This document shows positions 43,819 to 52,147 of a stretch of DNA of 64,000 nt, piece by piece (the first letter of the stretch is position 1; every line of letters starts with the position of its first letter). The stretch comes from Rickettsiales bacterium (GTDB lineage: Bacteria > Pseudomonadota > Alphaproteobacteria > Rickettsiales > JABCZZ01): contig DASTXE010000004.1 of assembly GCA_035765535.1 (NCBI GenBank), positions 253,137 through 317,136 on the forward strand, given 5' to 3'. The notes under the pieces were generated by a model. The model was not told the origin of the DNA. It saw nothing but the letters and a program-made list of their open reading frames with translations, and did no database searches. The position numbers and the translations under genes were made by a program.

Positions 43819-44799
43819 ATGCGCTGCCTTTATTCCCTTCTGCTACTGGGAGTTACAATCTGCGTGCTGATTCCTCCGTCCGTCCGGGCCGCAACCCATA
43901 ATCGACTGGAAGGTGTCAGCCTTGCGGGATTGGAAATGCCCCAGGGGACATTCCCCCCAACCGCACAGGAAGCAGATTATTATGCCGCCGCCGGCATGAA
44001 TATCCTACGCCTGCCCTTCATGTGGGAACGCCTGCAACCCACTTTATACGGTCCGCTGGATAAAACCTATCTCGGCCATATCCTTTCCTTTGTAAAAGCC
44101 GCAAATGCTGCCGGGGTAAATGTGCTGATCGACTGCCATAATTACGCCATGTATAATGGCTGGCAGCTTGGCTCGCCACGCCTTCCCGCAAAAGCACTGG
44201 CCGATATGTGGCAGAAACTCGCCACCGCCACCAAAGACATGAATGTTTCCTTCGACATCATGAACGAGCCCTACCACCAGAACGGGCAGCAATGGCGAGC
44301 CGTGCTGGACGTGGTCATCCCCGCCATCCGCGCGACCGGGGCTACCAACACTATTTTCGTTGAGGGAGTCTGGTGGGCGAATGCCGCCCTCTGGCCGGAG
44401 CGCACCGGTCCTTATTTCACAGGCATAAATGACAATAATTATATCTTTGAAGCGCACCAGTATTTCGACTCCGACGGGTCGGGAACCCATACGGACTGCA
44501 CAAACGGCGCTGCTGCCATCGCCAAAATTCAGCCTTTCGTGACCTGGCTGCGGCAGAATAAAGCGCATGGGTTTCTCGGGGAATTCGGCCTGACGGCAGA
44601 TCCAGGCTGCACGCAGACACTGGCGACAGTGTTGCAATACTTGCAGGACAATGGGGATGTGATAGATGGCTGGGCTTACTGGGCGGCAGGTCCCGCCTGG
44701 GGTAACTATATGTTCTCGATAGAGCCGCATTTTAATAAAACGCCTGCGCAGGAAGCCGTGCAGATGCAAACCCTAAAACGGTTCCTGCCCCATGGCTAA
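43819..44799 (+). CDS. glycoside hydrolase family 5 (cellulase-like)
   Basis: A 326-residue secreted glycosidase. Signal peptide (LYSLLLLGVTICVLIPPSVRAA), then a TIM barrel: GMNILRLPFMWERLQP, NVLIDCHNYAMYNG, the acid/base Glu in VSFDIMNEPY (near residue 152), YIFEAHQYFDSDGSG, and the nucleophile Glu in GFLGEFGLTAD (near 253). It is endoglucanase-like in motifs; the substrate may be cellulose or another beta-glucan. Its last 8 bp overlap the start of a prepilin-like gene, so the two are coupled. GGAAG lies 8 nt before the ATG. Confidence 0.9.
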   Translation: MRCLYSLLLLGVTICVLIPPSVRAATHNRLEGVSLAGLEMPQGTFPPTAQEADYYAAAGMNILRLPFMWERLQPTLYGPLDKTYLGHILSFVKAANAAGVNVLIDCHNYAMYNGWQLGSPRLPAKALADMWQKLATATKDMNVSFDIMNEPYHQNGQQWRAVLDVVIPAIRATGATNTIFVEGVWWANAALWPERTGPYFTGINDNNYIFEAHQYFDSDGSGTHTDCTNGAAAIAKIQPFVTWLRQNKAHGFLGEFGLTADPGCTQTLATVLQYLQDNGDVIDGWAYWAAGPAWGNYMFSIEPHFNKTPAQEAVQMQTLKRFLPHG

Positions 44800-45637
44800 G
44801 CACACAGGAACATCCGGTTTCACACTGATCGAGCTCAGTATCGTGCTGGTGATCATCGGCCTGATTGTCGGTGGCGTACTGACAGGGCAGAATTTAATCC
44901 AGTCCGCCGCCATCCGCGCCCAGATCGCCCAGATCGAGAAATTCAATGTCGCAGTCAATGCCTTCGACAATAAATACGGCGCCATCCCCGGCGATATGGG
45001 CCTGACCAATGCCAGCAATTTTGGCTTCACCACGACAGGCTGCACGGGCGGGGAAGGCAGCCGGGACGGCAGCGGCGTTATTGAAGGGTATTTTGGCGGC
45101 GTACGCATTCTTGAATACGGAGAAGCAACACTTTTCTGGTCGGATCTGAGCCAGGCAGGGCTGATAGAAGGTGCATTCCCCACCGGAAACAGCTACTCAT
45201 CCGGCTGCGGCATCACTGCCTCCAACTGGACATTGACATCGGGCGCTACTTATATCGGCAATTACCTTCCTGCAGCGAAGATCGGCAACGGCAACTTCAT
45301 TTATGTCTATGACAGCGACACGTATGAAGGCGGCATCGACAGCAATAACTGGTATGGGCTTTCCGCTGTAAACTCCGTGCATACGGATGGAAGCATGGTC
45401 TCTACTCCCGCTCTCTCGGTGCTGACTGCTTACCGGCTCGACCAGAAAATGGATGACGGCAAGCCGGTCACCGGCAGCGTGCAGGCGCTATTCATTACAA
45501 GTTACTGGATCAACCAGCCCAATGCTCAAGCCAGCGACAGCGCCACTTCCTGTTATAATACGACATCAGGCACTTATTCGGTGGGAATCAACGGGGGCAA
45601 CGGCGTAAATTGCGCCATATCGTTCAGGCTGCAGTAG
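44792..45637 (+). CDS. type IV prepilin-like protein
   Basis: 281 residues with a short leader ending Gly, then the class III signal GFTLIELSIVLVIIGLIVGG (G^F cleavage, Glu5 kept). This is the hallmark of pilins and pseudopilins processed by prepilin peptidase. The body has the AxxFDNKYGAIPGDM motif found in a group of proteobacterial pilin-like proteins, then a Gly/Ser/Thr-rich C-terminal domain with six cysteines. It overlaps the GH5 gene by 8 bp. Possible roles are a pilus subunit or a pseudopilin linked to secretion of the glycosidase. Confidence 0.85.
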   Translation: MAKHTGTSGFTLIELSIVLVIIGLIVGGVLTGQNLIQSAAIRAQIAQIEKFNVAVNAFDNKYGAIPGDMGLTNASNFGFTTTGCTGGEGSRDGSGVIEGYFGGVRILEYGEATLFWSDLSQAGLIEGAFPTGNSYSSGCGITASNWTLTSGATYIGNYLPAAKIGNGNFIYVYDSDTYEGGIDSNNWYGLSAVNSVHTDGSMVSTPALSVLTAYRLDQKMDDGKPVTGSVQALFITSYWINQPNAQASDSATSCYNTTSGTYSVGINGGNGVNCAISFRLQ

Positions 45638-45670
45638 GCTCGCTAATCTTTATGACTATCAGTATGGACT

Positions 45671-45748
45671 GGAGGAGCAAAGCGACGACTAGCCGCACTG
45701 AGCGGCGCAGCCCGCGTGGCGCCAAGGCGCGAAAGCGCCTGAACGCAA
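45671..45748 (-). repeat. family B interspersed repeat, copy 2
   Basis: GGAGGAGCAAAGCGACGAC, TAGCCGCACTGAGCGGCGCA, GGCGCCAAGGCGCGAAAGCG, ending CCTGAACGCAAAG. It lies between the prepilin stop and the lptG stop (converging genes) and holds the GGCGC-gaaa-GCGCC hairpin. Confidence 0.8.
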
Positions 45749-45758
45749 AGCAAAAACT

Positions 45759-46862
45759 CTAGCCGTCTTCGAGATGGAGGAGCAGCCCGCCGCCAAACAT
45801 CATCGCGATCATGGCTGGAGCCCAGGCCGCAAGCGTGACCGGTATCTCGCCGGATTGCCCGAAAGCAAACACAAGCTGCGTCAGCAGATGCACGAGGAAC
45901 CCGGTGACGATCCCCGCCACCACCAGCAGCATGATGCCACCGCGGCGCGGCAGGCGGAGCGAAAACACCGCGGCAATCAGGATCATCGCACATAGCAGCA
46001 TCGGGCTTGCCAGCAGCGAATGCCAGTACATGCGGTGACGCATGGCGGAAAACCCGGCACGCTCCAGCGTATGGATGAACGAAGGCAGCTGCCAGAAAGA
46101 GAGCGTGTAAGGCAGAGCGAAACTATCCTGAATCTGCCCGGGCGTGAGGTCCGTATCCAGCAGCAGATCGTCCTTATGTTCGGGGAACTGGCCGGGCCGG
46201 TTGATCGTTACATCGTGCAGGTGCCACTTGCCGTCTTCCAGGCTCGCATACGCCGCATCGGTTCGGCTGATAAATTTGCTGTTCGCGCCGAATCCGAACA
46301 CGATCACATCCGACAGCTGAATGCCTTCCTGCTCCACTTTCATCGCATGGAAAATATTCTCTTTGATTTCCCCGCCGCCATGCTCCACCTGACGGATCCA
46401 TAAGCCCGTGGAAGAAACCGCAAGCATGCTGGTCTGTCCCGTCACGTACTTTGCCTCCAGCTGTTCGAAGCGCGAGAGCATCGCTGCCGAGATCGGGTTG
46501 AAGATCGTCACAAAAATCCCGCCGAGCGCCAGCACGAGCACCAGCGCGGGCATCAGGAACTGCCAGACCGAAACACCGGCCGCGCGCACGACCACAAGCT
46601 CGTTGCTGCGCGTGAGCCTTGTCAGCGCCACCATGCCGCCGATCAGCACCGCAAACGGCAGAATGCGCGAGCCGGTATCCGGCACTTTCAGCAGCAGCAT
46701 CTCCAGCACGATGGGAAAGCCGACTTTCACATCCGACGTACGGCGGATCAGTTCCACCAGATCGCCCAGCGCCACGATCACAAGCATGATGCCCAGCACC
46801 ATCGCAATGGAGGCCAGGAACTGTCTGCCGATGTAAAACGATAATGTAAACGGAAGCCGCAT
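45759..46862 (-). CDS. lptG: LPS export permease LptG
   Basis: Permease subunit of the LptB2FG complex that extracts LPS from the inner membrane, 367 residues. Seen: three N-terminal membrane segments (FLASIAMVLGIMLVIVALGDLVELIRR), TRSNELVVVRAAGVS (the YjgP/YjgQ signature), a periplasmic jellyroll (about residues 130-265) and three C-terminal segments. LptF is normally the preceding gene and is absent here; I call it LptG rather than LptF from its length and the TRSNELV motif, with some uncertainty. Confidence 0.88.
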   Translation of the reverse strand: MRLPFTLSFYIGRQFLASIAMVLGIMLVIVALGDLVELIRRTSDVKVGFPIVLEMLLLKVPDTGSRILPFAVLIGGMVALTRLTRSNELVVVRAAGVSVWQFLMPALVLVLALGGIFVTIFNPISAAMLSRFEQLEAKYVTGQTSMLAVSSTGLWIRQVEHGGGEIKENIFHAMKVEQEGIQLSDVIVFGFGANSKFISRTDAAYASLEDGKWHLHDVTINRPGQFPEHKDDLLLDTDLTPGQIQDSFALPYTLSFWQLPSFIHTLERAGFSAMRHRMYWHSLLASPMLLCAMILIAAVFSLRLPRRGGIMLLVVAGIVTGFLVHLLTQLVFAFGQSGEIPVTLAAWAPAMIAMMFGGGLLLHLEDG

Positions 46863-46937
46863 GCTTCTTCCTGAAAGGTTAACAACACTTCCATATAATA
46901 ACAGCGGCGCAAAACCGCCAGTTATTTCTTCTTGTTT

Positions 46938-47018
46938 TGCCCCTGCAAAAGCCTGCTGGCTTTTGCAATGAGCCTGACGCCTTCGGCGACTGAAGGGGTG
47001 CGGCCTGCTGACCGCGCT
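46938..47018 (-). repeat. family A interspersed repeat, copy 5 (inverted)
   Basis: Read on the minus strand: GCGCGGTCAGCAGGCCGCAC, CTTCAGTCGCCGAAGGCGTC, AGGCTCATTGCAAAAGCCAG. It is the only copy in opposite orientation and lies just past the phrB stop. Confidence 0.75.
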
Positions 47019-47036
47019 TCTTGTTCCCCTGATAGG

Positions 47037-48443
47037 TTAGTCTCCCTTAAACATCGCAATCGCCGCTTCCCTTGCCTGCCCATGCTCGACCATCGGCGGG
47101 TAATAGGAGCATAGCAGCCCGGCTTTCCACGGCGCATGGATATAGCGTTTGTCTGCATCCTTCAGCTCCGGCACGTAGCGGCGGATATAAGTTCCTTCCG
47201 CGTCGAACTTCTCACCTTGCATGACGGGGTTGAACACGCGGAAATAAGGCTGTGCGTCCGTGCCCGTCGAAGCCGCCCATTGCCAGCCGCCGACATTGGA
47301 AGCCATGTCATAATCCATGAGATACTGCGCAAAATGCTGCTCGCCCTCACGCCAGTCTGTACGCAAATGCTTGGTCAGGAAACTCGCCGTCACCATGCGC
47401 AGGCGGTTATGCATCCAGCCTTCCTCAAGAAGTTGCCGCATTCCGGCATCCACGAACGGATAACCGGTCTTGCCTTCTTTCCATTTCGCAAGCCAGTCCG
47501 CATTACGTACCCAGTCCAGCTTGCCCCGGTATTTCGGATTCCAGTTTTCCGTCACCGATTCCGGGAAATGGTACAGGATCATTGCATAGAATTCGCGCCA
47601 GATAAGCTCATTCAGCCATGTCTCCGCTCTTATTTCCAATGCCATCTGCACGCATTCGCGGATGGAAACCAGCCCGAAACGCAAATAAGGTGAAAGACGG
47701 CTGGTGCTATCCTGCGCCGGGAAATCACGCGTATCCGCGTAACCTGTCGCCTTCTTCGCCGCAAAGCCGGTGAGCCAGCCGCTGACATCCCGCGGCTGCC
47801 ACAACGGATCGGGCTTATAGACATAGCCTATCTGCTCCAACACGGCCTGTGCACCGCCGGAAAGGTTAACCTGTTTCATATCCGCGGGCAGTACCGGCTT
47901 GCTCATCCAGCGCTCAGTATAAACATAAGTATGCGGGTGACAGCAATCCGGAGTAAACCGTTTGCGCCATGCATTTGCGTAAGGTGTATAAACCTTATAA
48001 GCCTCCCCGCCCTCCCGCAAAATTTCGCGCGGGTTGAAAATCACCTGATCCTTGACGAACCGCACCCGCGCCTTTCCCTCCAGCGCTGCCGCCACTTCCT
48101 TATCGCGTATCATGGTTTGCGGCTCATAATCCTCCGCCGCATAGACCCCTGTCACCTGAAGCGCTTCAGCCAGCCTCGGAATCAACTCCTTCGCGCTGCC
48201 ATGGAGCACGAGTAGCTGCCCGCCCGTCATGCGCAGCTTACGATCCAAAAGGCACAGGGTTTCTGCTATAAATCCCACGCGCCGGTCATAAGGGCCTGGA
48301 AATGCGGCCAATATATCGGTATCGAAGATGAACACAGGCTGCACTTTACCCTCCGCCGCAAGCGCGTGGGCCAGTGCGGTATGGTCGCTAAGACGCAGGT
48401 CGCGCCTCAGCCAGACGAGGTTACAGGCGGGAGAATCCGGCAT
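47037..48443 (-). CDS. phrB: deoxyribodipyrimidine photolyase
   Basis: Light-driven repair of UV pyrimidine dimers, 468 residues. Seen: the N-terminal antenna domain (LVWLRRDLRLSDHTAL), then the FAD domain with RLSPYLRFGLVS, WREFYAMILYHFP, FVDAGMRQLLEEGWMHNRLRM, the Trp-rich NVGGWQWAASTGTDAQPYF (written in parts) and RVFNP. These are typical of class I CPD photolyases. It is divergent from the esterase gene (69 bp between starts). Confidence 0.95.
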   Translation of the reverse strand: MPDSPACNLVWLRRDLRLSDHTALAHALAAEGKVQPVFIFDTDILAAFPGPYDRRVGFIAETLCLLDRKLRMTGGQLLVLHGSAKELIPRLAEALQVTGVYAAEDYEPQTMIRDKEVAAALEGKARVRFVKDQVIFNPREILREGGEAYKVYTPYANAWRKRFTPDCCHPHTYVYTERWMSKPVLPADMKQVNLSGGAQAVLEQIGYVYKPDPLWQPRDVSGWLTGFAAKKATGYADTRDFPAQDSTSRLSPYLRFGLVSIRECVQMALEIRAETWLNELIWREFYAMILYHFPESVTENWNPKYRGKLDWVRNADWLAKWKEGKTGYPFVDAGMRQLLEEGWMHNRLRMVTASFLTKHLRTDWREGEQHFAQYLMDYDMASNVGGWQWAASTGTDAQPYFRVFNPVMQGEKFDAEGTYIRRYVPELKDADKRYIHAPWKAGLLCSYYPPMVEHGQAREAAIAMFKGD

Positions 48444-48512
48444 AAGAACTTGTCAAATCATTGGAAATGAAATAATCATGTAGCATATTTAACAGCCTGA
48501 ACGCAATCAACT

Positions 48513-49157
48513 ATGGAAACCGTCAATCTCTCCGGCCCGGAACAAAAACCTGCTTCCGGCCAGCCTCCCAAACATCTGGTCATTCTCCTGCACGGCTACG
48601 GTGCGGATGGTAACGACCTGATCGGCCTTGCCCCCATGCTGGCTCAAAGCCTGCCGGATACGCATTTCATTTCCCCCAATGCGCCCTTCCCCTGCGAGAT
48701 GGCGCCGTATGGCCGCCAGTGGTTTTCACTGCGGGACTGGTCACCCAAATCGATGCTGCGCGGCGCACAGGAAGCAGCCCCGGCGCTCAATATGTTCATC
48801 AGCCAGCAGCTCCAGCGTTTCAGCCTGACGGACGACAAACTCGCCCTGATCGGCTTCTCGCAAGGCACGATGATGGCGCTTTACACGGCGCTACGCCGTC
48901 CCACACCCTGCGCGGGCATCGTGGGTTTTTCCGGCTCGCTGATCGGCGAGGAAGGTATGGTAAGCAAACCGCCTGTCTGCCTCATCCATGGCGATATGGA
49001 CAATGTTGTCCCGTTTGGCGCGATGGCGCTGGCCGAAGCCGTGCTCAAGCATGACGGTATATCGGTGGAAACCCATAAACGCCCCAGCCTCGGTCACGGA
49101 ATCGATCCGGAGGGGCTGGACATCGCCGTCAAATTCCTGAAAGCGAACCTGAAATGA
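48513..49157 (+). CDS. phospholipase/carboxylesterase (YpfH/Est-like alpha/beta hydrolase)
   Basis: 214-residue serine esterase of the acyl-protein thioesterase/carboxylesterase family. Seen: the oxyanion region ILLHGYGADGNDL, the nucleophile Ser in GFSQGTMMAL (about residue 117), the acid Asp in HGDMDNVVPF and the His in SLGHGIDPEG. There is no signal peptide. Its stop overlaps the hemB start (ATGA, 4 bp), so the two are translationally coupled. The ATG lacks a good Shine-Dalgarno; a family-B-like tail (GCCTGAACGCAAT) lies just before it. Confidence 0.9.
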   Translation: METVNLSGPEQKPASGQPPKHLVILLHGYGADGNDLIGLAPMLAQSLPDTHFISPNAPFPCEMAPYGRQWFSLRDWSPKSMLRGAQEAAPALNMFISQQLQRFSLTDDKLALIGFSQGTMMALYTALRRPTPCAGIVGFSGSLIGEEGMVSKPPVCLIHGDMDNVVPFGAMALAEAVLKHDGISVETHKRPSLGHGIDPEGLDIAVKFLKANLK

Positions 49158-50143
49158 GCCACGCCTCTTACCCCTCCACGCGCCTGCGCCGCAACCGTAA
49201 ATATCCCTGGCTGCGCGAGATGCTGGCTGAAACGCGCCTCGCCCCGCAGGATTTTATCTGGCCTGTCTTCGTGCAGGAAGGCAGCAACGAGCGCGCGCCG
49301 ATTGCCAAAATGCCTGGCGTCTTCCGCCTGTCGATCGATCTGCTCGTCGCGCAAGCAAGACACGCGCAATCACTGGGCATTCCCGCCATCGCCATTTTCC
49401 CGGTCACGCCGCAGGACCGCAAAACCCCGGAAGCCGAAGAAGCTTTCAATCGGGATAACCTCGTCTGTCGCGCCGTAAAGGCCGTGAAGGATGCCGTGCC
49501 GGATATCGGCATTATCTGCGATGTGGCGCTCGATCCGTTTACCTCGCACGGCCATGACGGCGTCGTCCGAAATGGCGATGTCGCCAATGATGAAACCATT
49601 GCGGTGCTGTGCAAACAGGCCGTCGTGCAGGCCAGGTCAGGCTGCGATATTATTGCGCCGTCGGATATGATGGACGGGCGCGTGGGCCAGATCCGCGCCG
49701 CGCTCGATGCGGAAGGGTTCGATCATGTCGCCATCATGGCCTATGCCGCCAAATACGCCTCCGCTTTCTACGGCCCCTTCCGTGACGCGGTAGGCTCAGC
49801 AGTCAATCTCGGCAAATCCGGCAAGCGCACCTACCAGATGGACCCGGCCAACCGCACCGAAGCTTTGCGCGAAGTGGCGCTCGATATCAGCGAAGGCACG
49901 GACATCGTCATGGTCAAACCCGCTCTGGCCTATCTGGATATTATCCGCGAAGTGAAAGACGCTTTCCCCGTGCCCATCACCGCCTATCAGGTGAGCGGCG
50001 AATATGCGATGCTGAAACTGGCGGGCGAAGCCGGAGTGCTGGATTTCAACGCCGTGATGACCGAAAGCCTGCTCGCCTGCAAACGTGCCGGCGCGAATGC
50101 GATTCTCACTTACTCTGCACTGGAAATCGCCGAGCAGTTATAA
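49154..50143 (+). CDS. hemB: delta-aminolevulinic acid dehydratase
   Basis: Porphobilinogen synthase of heme biosynthesis, 329 residues, full length. Seen: the active-site Lys in MVKPALAYLDII (and YKMD-like TYQMDPANRTEA), DLFVQ-like WPVFVQEG, and DVALDPFTSHGHDGV. In zinc enzymes that loop has three Cys; here it has Asp/Ala, the pattern of magnesium-dependent HemB, as known in alphaproteobacteria such as Bradyrhizobium. It overlaps the esterase gene by 4 bp. Confidence 0.98.
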   Translation: MSHASYPSTRLRRNRKYPWLREMLAETRLAPQDFIWPVFVQEGSNERAPIAKMPGVFRLSIDLLVAQARHAQSLGIPAIAIFPVTPQDRKTPEAEEAFNRDNLVCRAVKAVKDAVPDIGIICDVALDPFTSHGHDGVVRNGDVANDETIAVLCKQAVVQARSGCDIIAPSDMMDGRVGQIRAALDAEGFDHVAIMAYAAKYASAFYGPFRDAVGSAVNLGKSGKRTYQMDPANRTEALREVALDISEGTDIVMVKPALAYLDIIREVKDAFPVPITAYQVSGEYAMLKLAGEAGVLDFNAVMTESLLACKRAGANAILTYSALEIAEQL

Positions 50144-50144
50144 T

Positions 50145-50804
50145 TTAGCCTTCTATGACAATTCCCGTCTTCGGCGTGAACGGCATATTCAGCCCATGCT
50201 TTACGAACCCAACAGCCATACAGGCTTCTTCCGCTTTGCGGCAGGTATTCACACTATCTTCCAGCACAAGAATCTGTTCCGGCTTCGCGCCATACATGGC
50301 TGGAAGGTGATTGAGCAGGAAATCAAGCTTGCGCTCCGCTATCGGCAGGCTCTGATTGGGGAAATTATCGCTGGTATGAAGTGCGCTGAATAAATCACGC
50401 GTTCCCCAGAAGGCAAGAATCGCTTCTATCACCGGCTGCATATTGTTGGAAACGATGACGGGCTTCATCTTCCCCCGCTCCGCAAACTCCCGGCAGATAC
50501 CGTGGACCACTGCATTGGGTTTGAGTCCCGTCGAAAACACCGACTCCAGAAAAATGGTTTCGCGCTCCTGCACCAGTTCTGTGACGGGCGGCGTAAGCTT
50601 ATATTCTTCGCGCAGCACTGTCAGGTTATGCACCGCCGTATTGCCGATCAGTCGCGGGGCAATATCCGCAATCGCAACCTCCACGCCAGCATGCTTCTTA
50701 ATGATAGTGAGATAGGCTTCCATCTGAAGCCCCTCGGTAAACCCCTGCACCCCGTCAAAATCTGAAACGCAAAGCGCATATTGCTCGTAAATCTTTTCCA
50801 GCAT
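50145..50804 (-). CDS. HAD-superfamily hydrolase
   Basis: 219 residues from the ATG at 50804 (MLEKIYEQY); the frame is open 15 codons upstream, to an ATG at 50849 whose ribosome site is too close. Seen: motif I CVSDFDGVQGFTEG (the nucleophile Asp and the +2 Asp), motif II VIVSNN, and a late LVLEDSVNTCRKAEEA (motif IV acidic residue plus cap). It is phosphoglycolate-phosphatase or beta-PGM-like in layout; the substrate is unknown. DGVQ in place of the usual DGT/DGV is noted. It converges with hemB, stops 1 bp apart. Confidence 0.8.
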   Translation of the reverse strand: MLEKIYEQYALCVSDFDGVQGFTEGLQMEAYLTIIKKHAGVEVAIADIAPRLIGNTAVHNLTVLREEYKLTPPVTELVQERETIFLESVFSTGLKPNAVVHGICREFAERGKMKPVIVSNNMQPVIEAILAFWGTRDLFSALHTSDNFPNQSLPIAERKLDFLLNHLPAMYGAKPEQILVLEDSVNTCRKAEEACMAVGFVKHGLNMPFTPKTGIVIEG

Positions 50805-50849
50805 CAATTCCGAATCTCTCTTGATTGCTTGCGTGGTCAGGAAGACCAT

Positions 50850-50912
50850 ACCCTTCAGTCGCCGAAGGCGTTAGGCTCATTGCGAAGGCCAGAAGGCCGA
50901 AGCAGGAGCAAT
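50850..50912 (+). repeat. family A interspersed repeat, copy 6 (5'-truncated)
   Basis: It starts at CCTTCAGTCGCCGAAGGCG and runs through TTAGGCTCATTGCGAAGGCC to GGCCGAAGCAGGAGCAATT; the first 20 or so bases of the unit are missing. It fills the space between the HAD and nadK genes. Confidence 0.75.
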
Positions 50913-51707
50913 TTACATGAATTGTTCTTTAATAATCCGCTCTTCCAGATTGTGCTCGCCGTCGAACAGCAGGGTAATACGTGTCCGCTGATCTTCATGA
51001 ATGGCAACGGAAACCACGTCGCGCACTTCCGTGAAGTCCGCCACGGCGTTGATGGGGCGTTTGATGGGGTCGAGCGTCTCGAACATGACAGAGGAATTAT
51101 GGTGTAAGAGCGCTCCCCTCCAGCGCCTTGGCCTTGAAGGCGAAAGCGGCGTAATGGCGATGACGTTGGAGCCCAGCGGAATAATCGGCCCGCCTGCCGA
51201 ACTGTTATAGGCCGTGCTGCCTGCGGGCGTCGCAACCAGAATACCGTCCGCCACCATCTCGGCAATACGCACAACATGATCAACGCTGATGCGGATCTTG
51301 GCGGCCTGCCTGCTCTGGCGGAAGATGGACACTTCGTTGATCGCAAGCATCTCGTAAGTTTTACCCTGGATATTGCGCGCATACATGCTGAGCGGATGCA
51401 GCACATGCCTGCGCGCTTCCTGGATGCGTTCCATCAGCCGGTCCGGGCAGTAGCTGTTCATCAAAAACCCGACCGTACCGCAATTCATGCCGTAAAACGG
51501 AATTCCGCGCGCCATGTATTGGTGCATGGTCTGCAGCATGAAGCCGTCCCCGCCGAGCACGACGATAATATCGGCCCCTTCAGCACCTCCGCCTTTGCGC
51601 TTGCGGGCAACCTCAACCACTTCGTAACGGCGGGTGATTTCTTCCAGCGCATTCTGGGCAAGCTTGGTATTGTCGGCAATGCAGGCTATGCGAGGCGCGT
51701 CACTCAT
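50913..51707 (-). CDS. nadK: NAD kinase
   Basis: Phosphorylates NAD+ to NADP+; cytoplasmic. 264 residues from MSDAPRIACIADNTK; the frame is open 58 codons further upstream, but that overlaps the lipoprotein gene in another frame. Seen: the GGDG motif in VVLGGDGFMLQT (near residue 48), GMNCGTVGFLMN, NEVSIFRQSRQAAK and DGILVATPAGSTAYNSSAGGP. All are conserved NADK features. Confidence 0.96.
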   Translation of the reverse strand: MSDAPRIACIADNTKLAQNALEEITRRYEVVEVARKRKGGGAEGADIIVVLGGDGFMLQTMHQYMARGIPFYGMNCGTVGFLMNSYCPDRLMERIQEARRHVLHPLSMYARNIQGKTYEMLAINEVSIFRQSRQAAKIRISVDHVVRIAEMVADGILVATPAGSTAYNSSAGGPIIPLGSNVIAITPLSPSRPRRWRGALLHHNSSVMFETLDPIKRPINAVADFTEVRDVVSVAIHEDQRTRITLLFDGEHNLEERIIKEQFM

Positions 51708-51714
51708 AATAAGG

Positions 51715-52002
51715 TTACTTTTCTTCCTGAGCGGCGATGGTGAAGCGGCAATACTGGAAGCCCTCGTTCCATCCACTGTTATAAAGTTTGTTTTCCGCCA
51801 TTTCCGGCCGCTTCTTATAACCGTATATTGCGCGGTAGAGATATCCGGTATCACCGGCGGAAAGCCCCGTGTCGCAACCATCCTGCCAGCCGAGCCGGTA
51901 TTCCGGCGGACCGTCCGGCTGGGAGTACATCAGCACCAGCGGCTTGCACCCCGAAATCAGCAATACGACCAAGACTAATACCTTGCGCAAATACATCTCC
52001 AT
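51715..52002 (-). CDS. small lipoprotein, hypothetical
   Basis: 95 residues with a lipoprotein signal (LRKVLVLVVLLISGC, lipobox LISGC) and a mature part with repeated Gly/Asp/Tyr motifs (GWQDGCDTGLSAG, NSGWNEGFQYC) that look like two related GW(x)DG/NEG(x)xxC units, perhaps joined by a disulfide. It ends 8 bp before nadK on the same strand. A TTG two or so codons in could be the true start, since GGAG lies 6 nt before it. The function is unknown. Confidence 0.65.
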   Translation of the reverse strand: MEMYLRKVLVLVVLLISGCKPLVLMYSQPDGPPEYRLGWQDGCDTGLSAGDTGYLYRAIYGYKKRPEMAENKLYNSGWNEGFQYCRFTIAAQEEK

Positions 52003-52147
52003 TGGACAATCGTACTATTTATATACTAACATATAATAAAATAACTTGAAAAGTTGTTTTTGATAGATAGGTTTTATGAGAGTCTCATATAGATGAACAT
52101 GCAATCGCCTTCCTCGCGGAATGCGGTAGTCATACAGGTCGGTGCCT

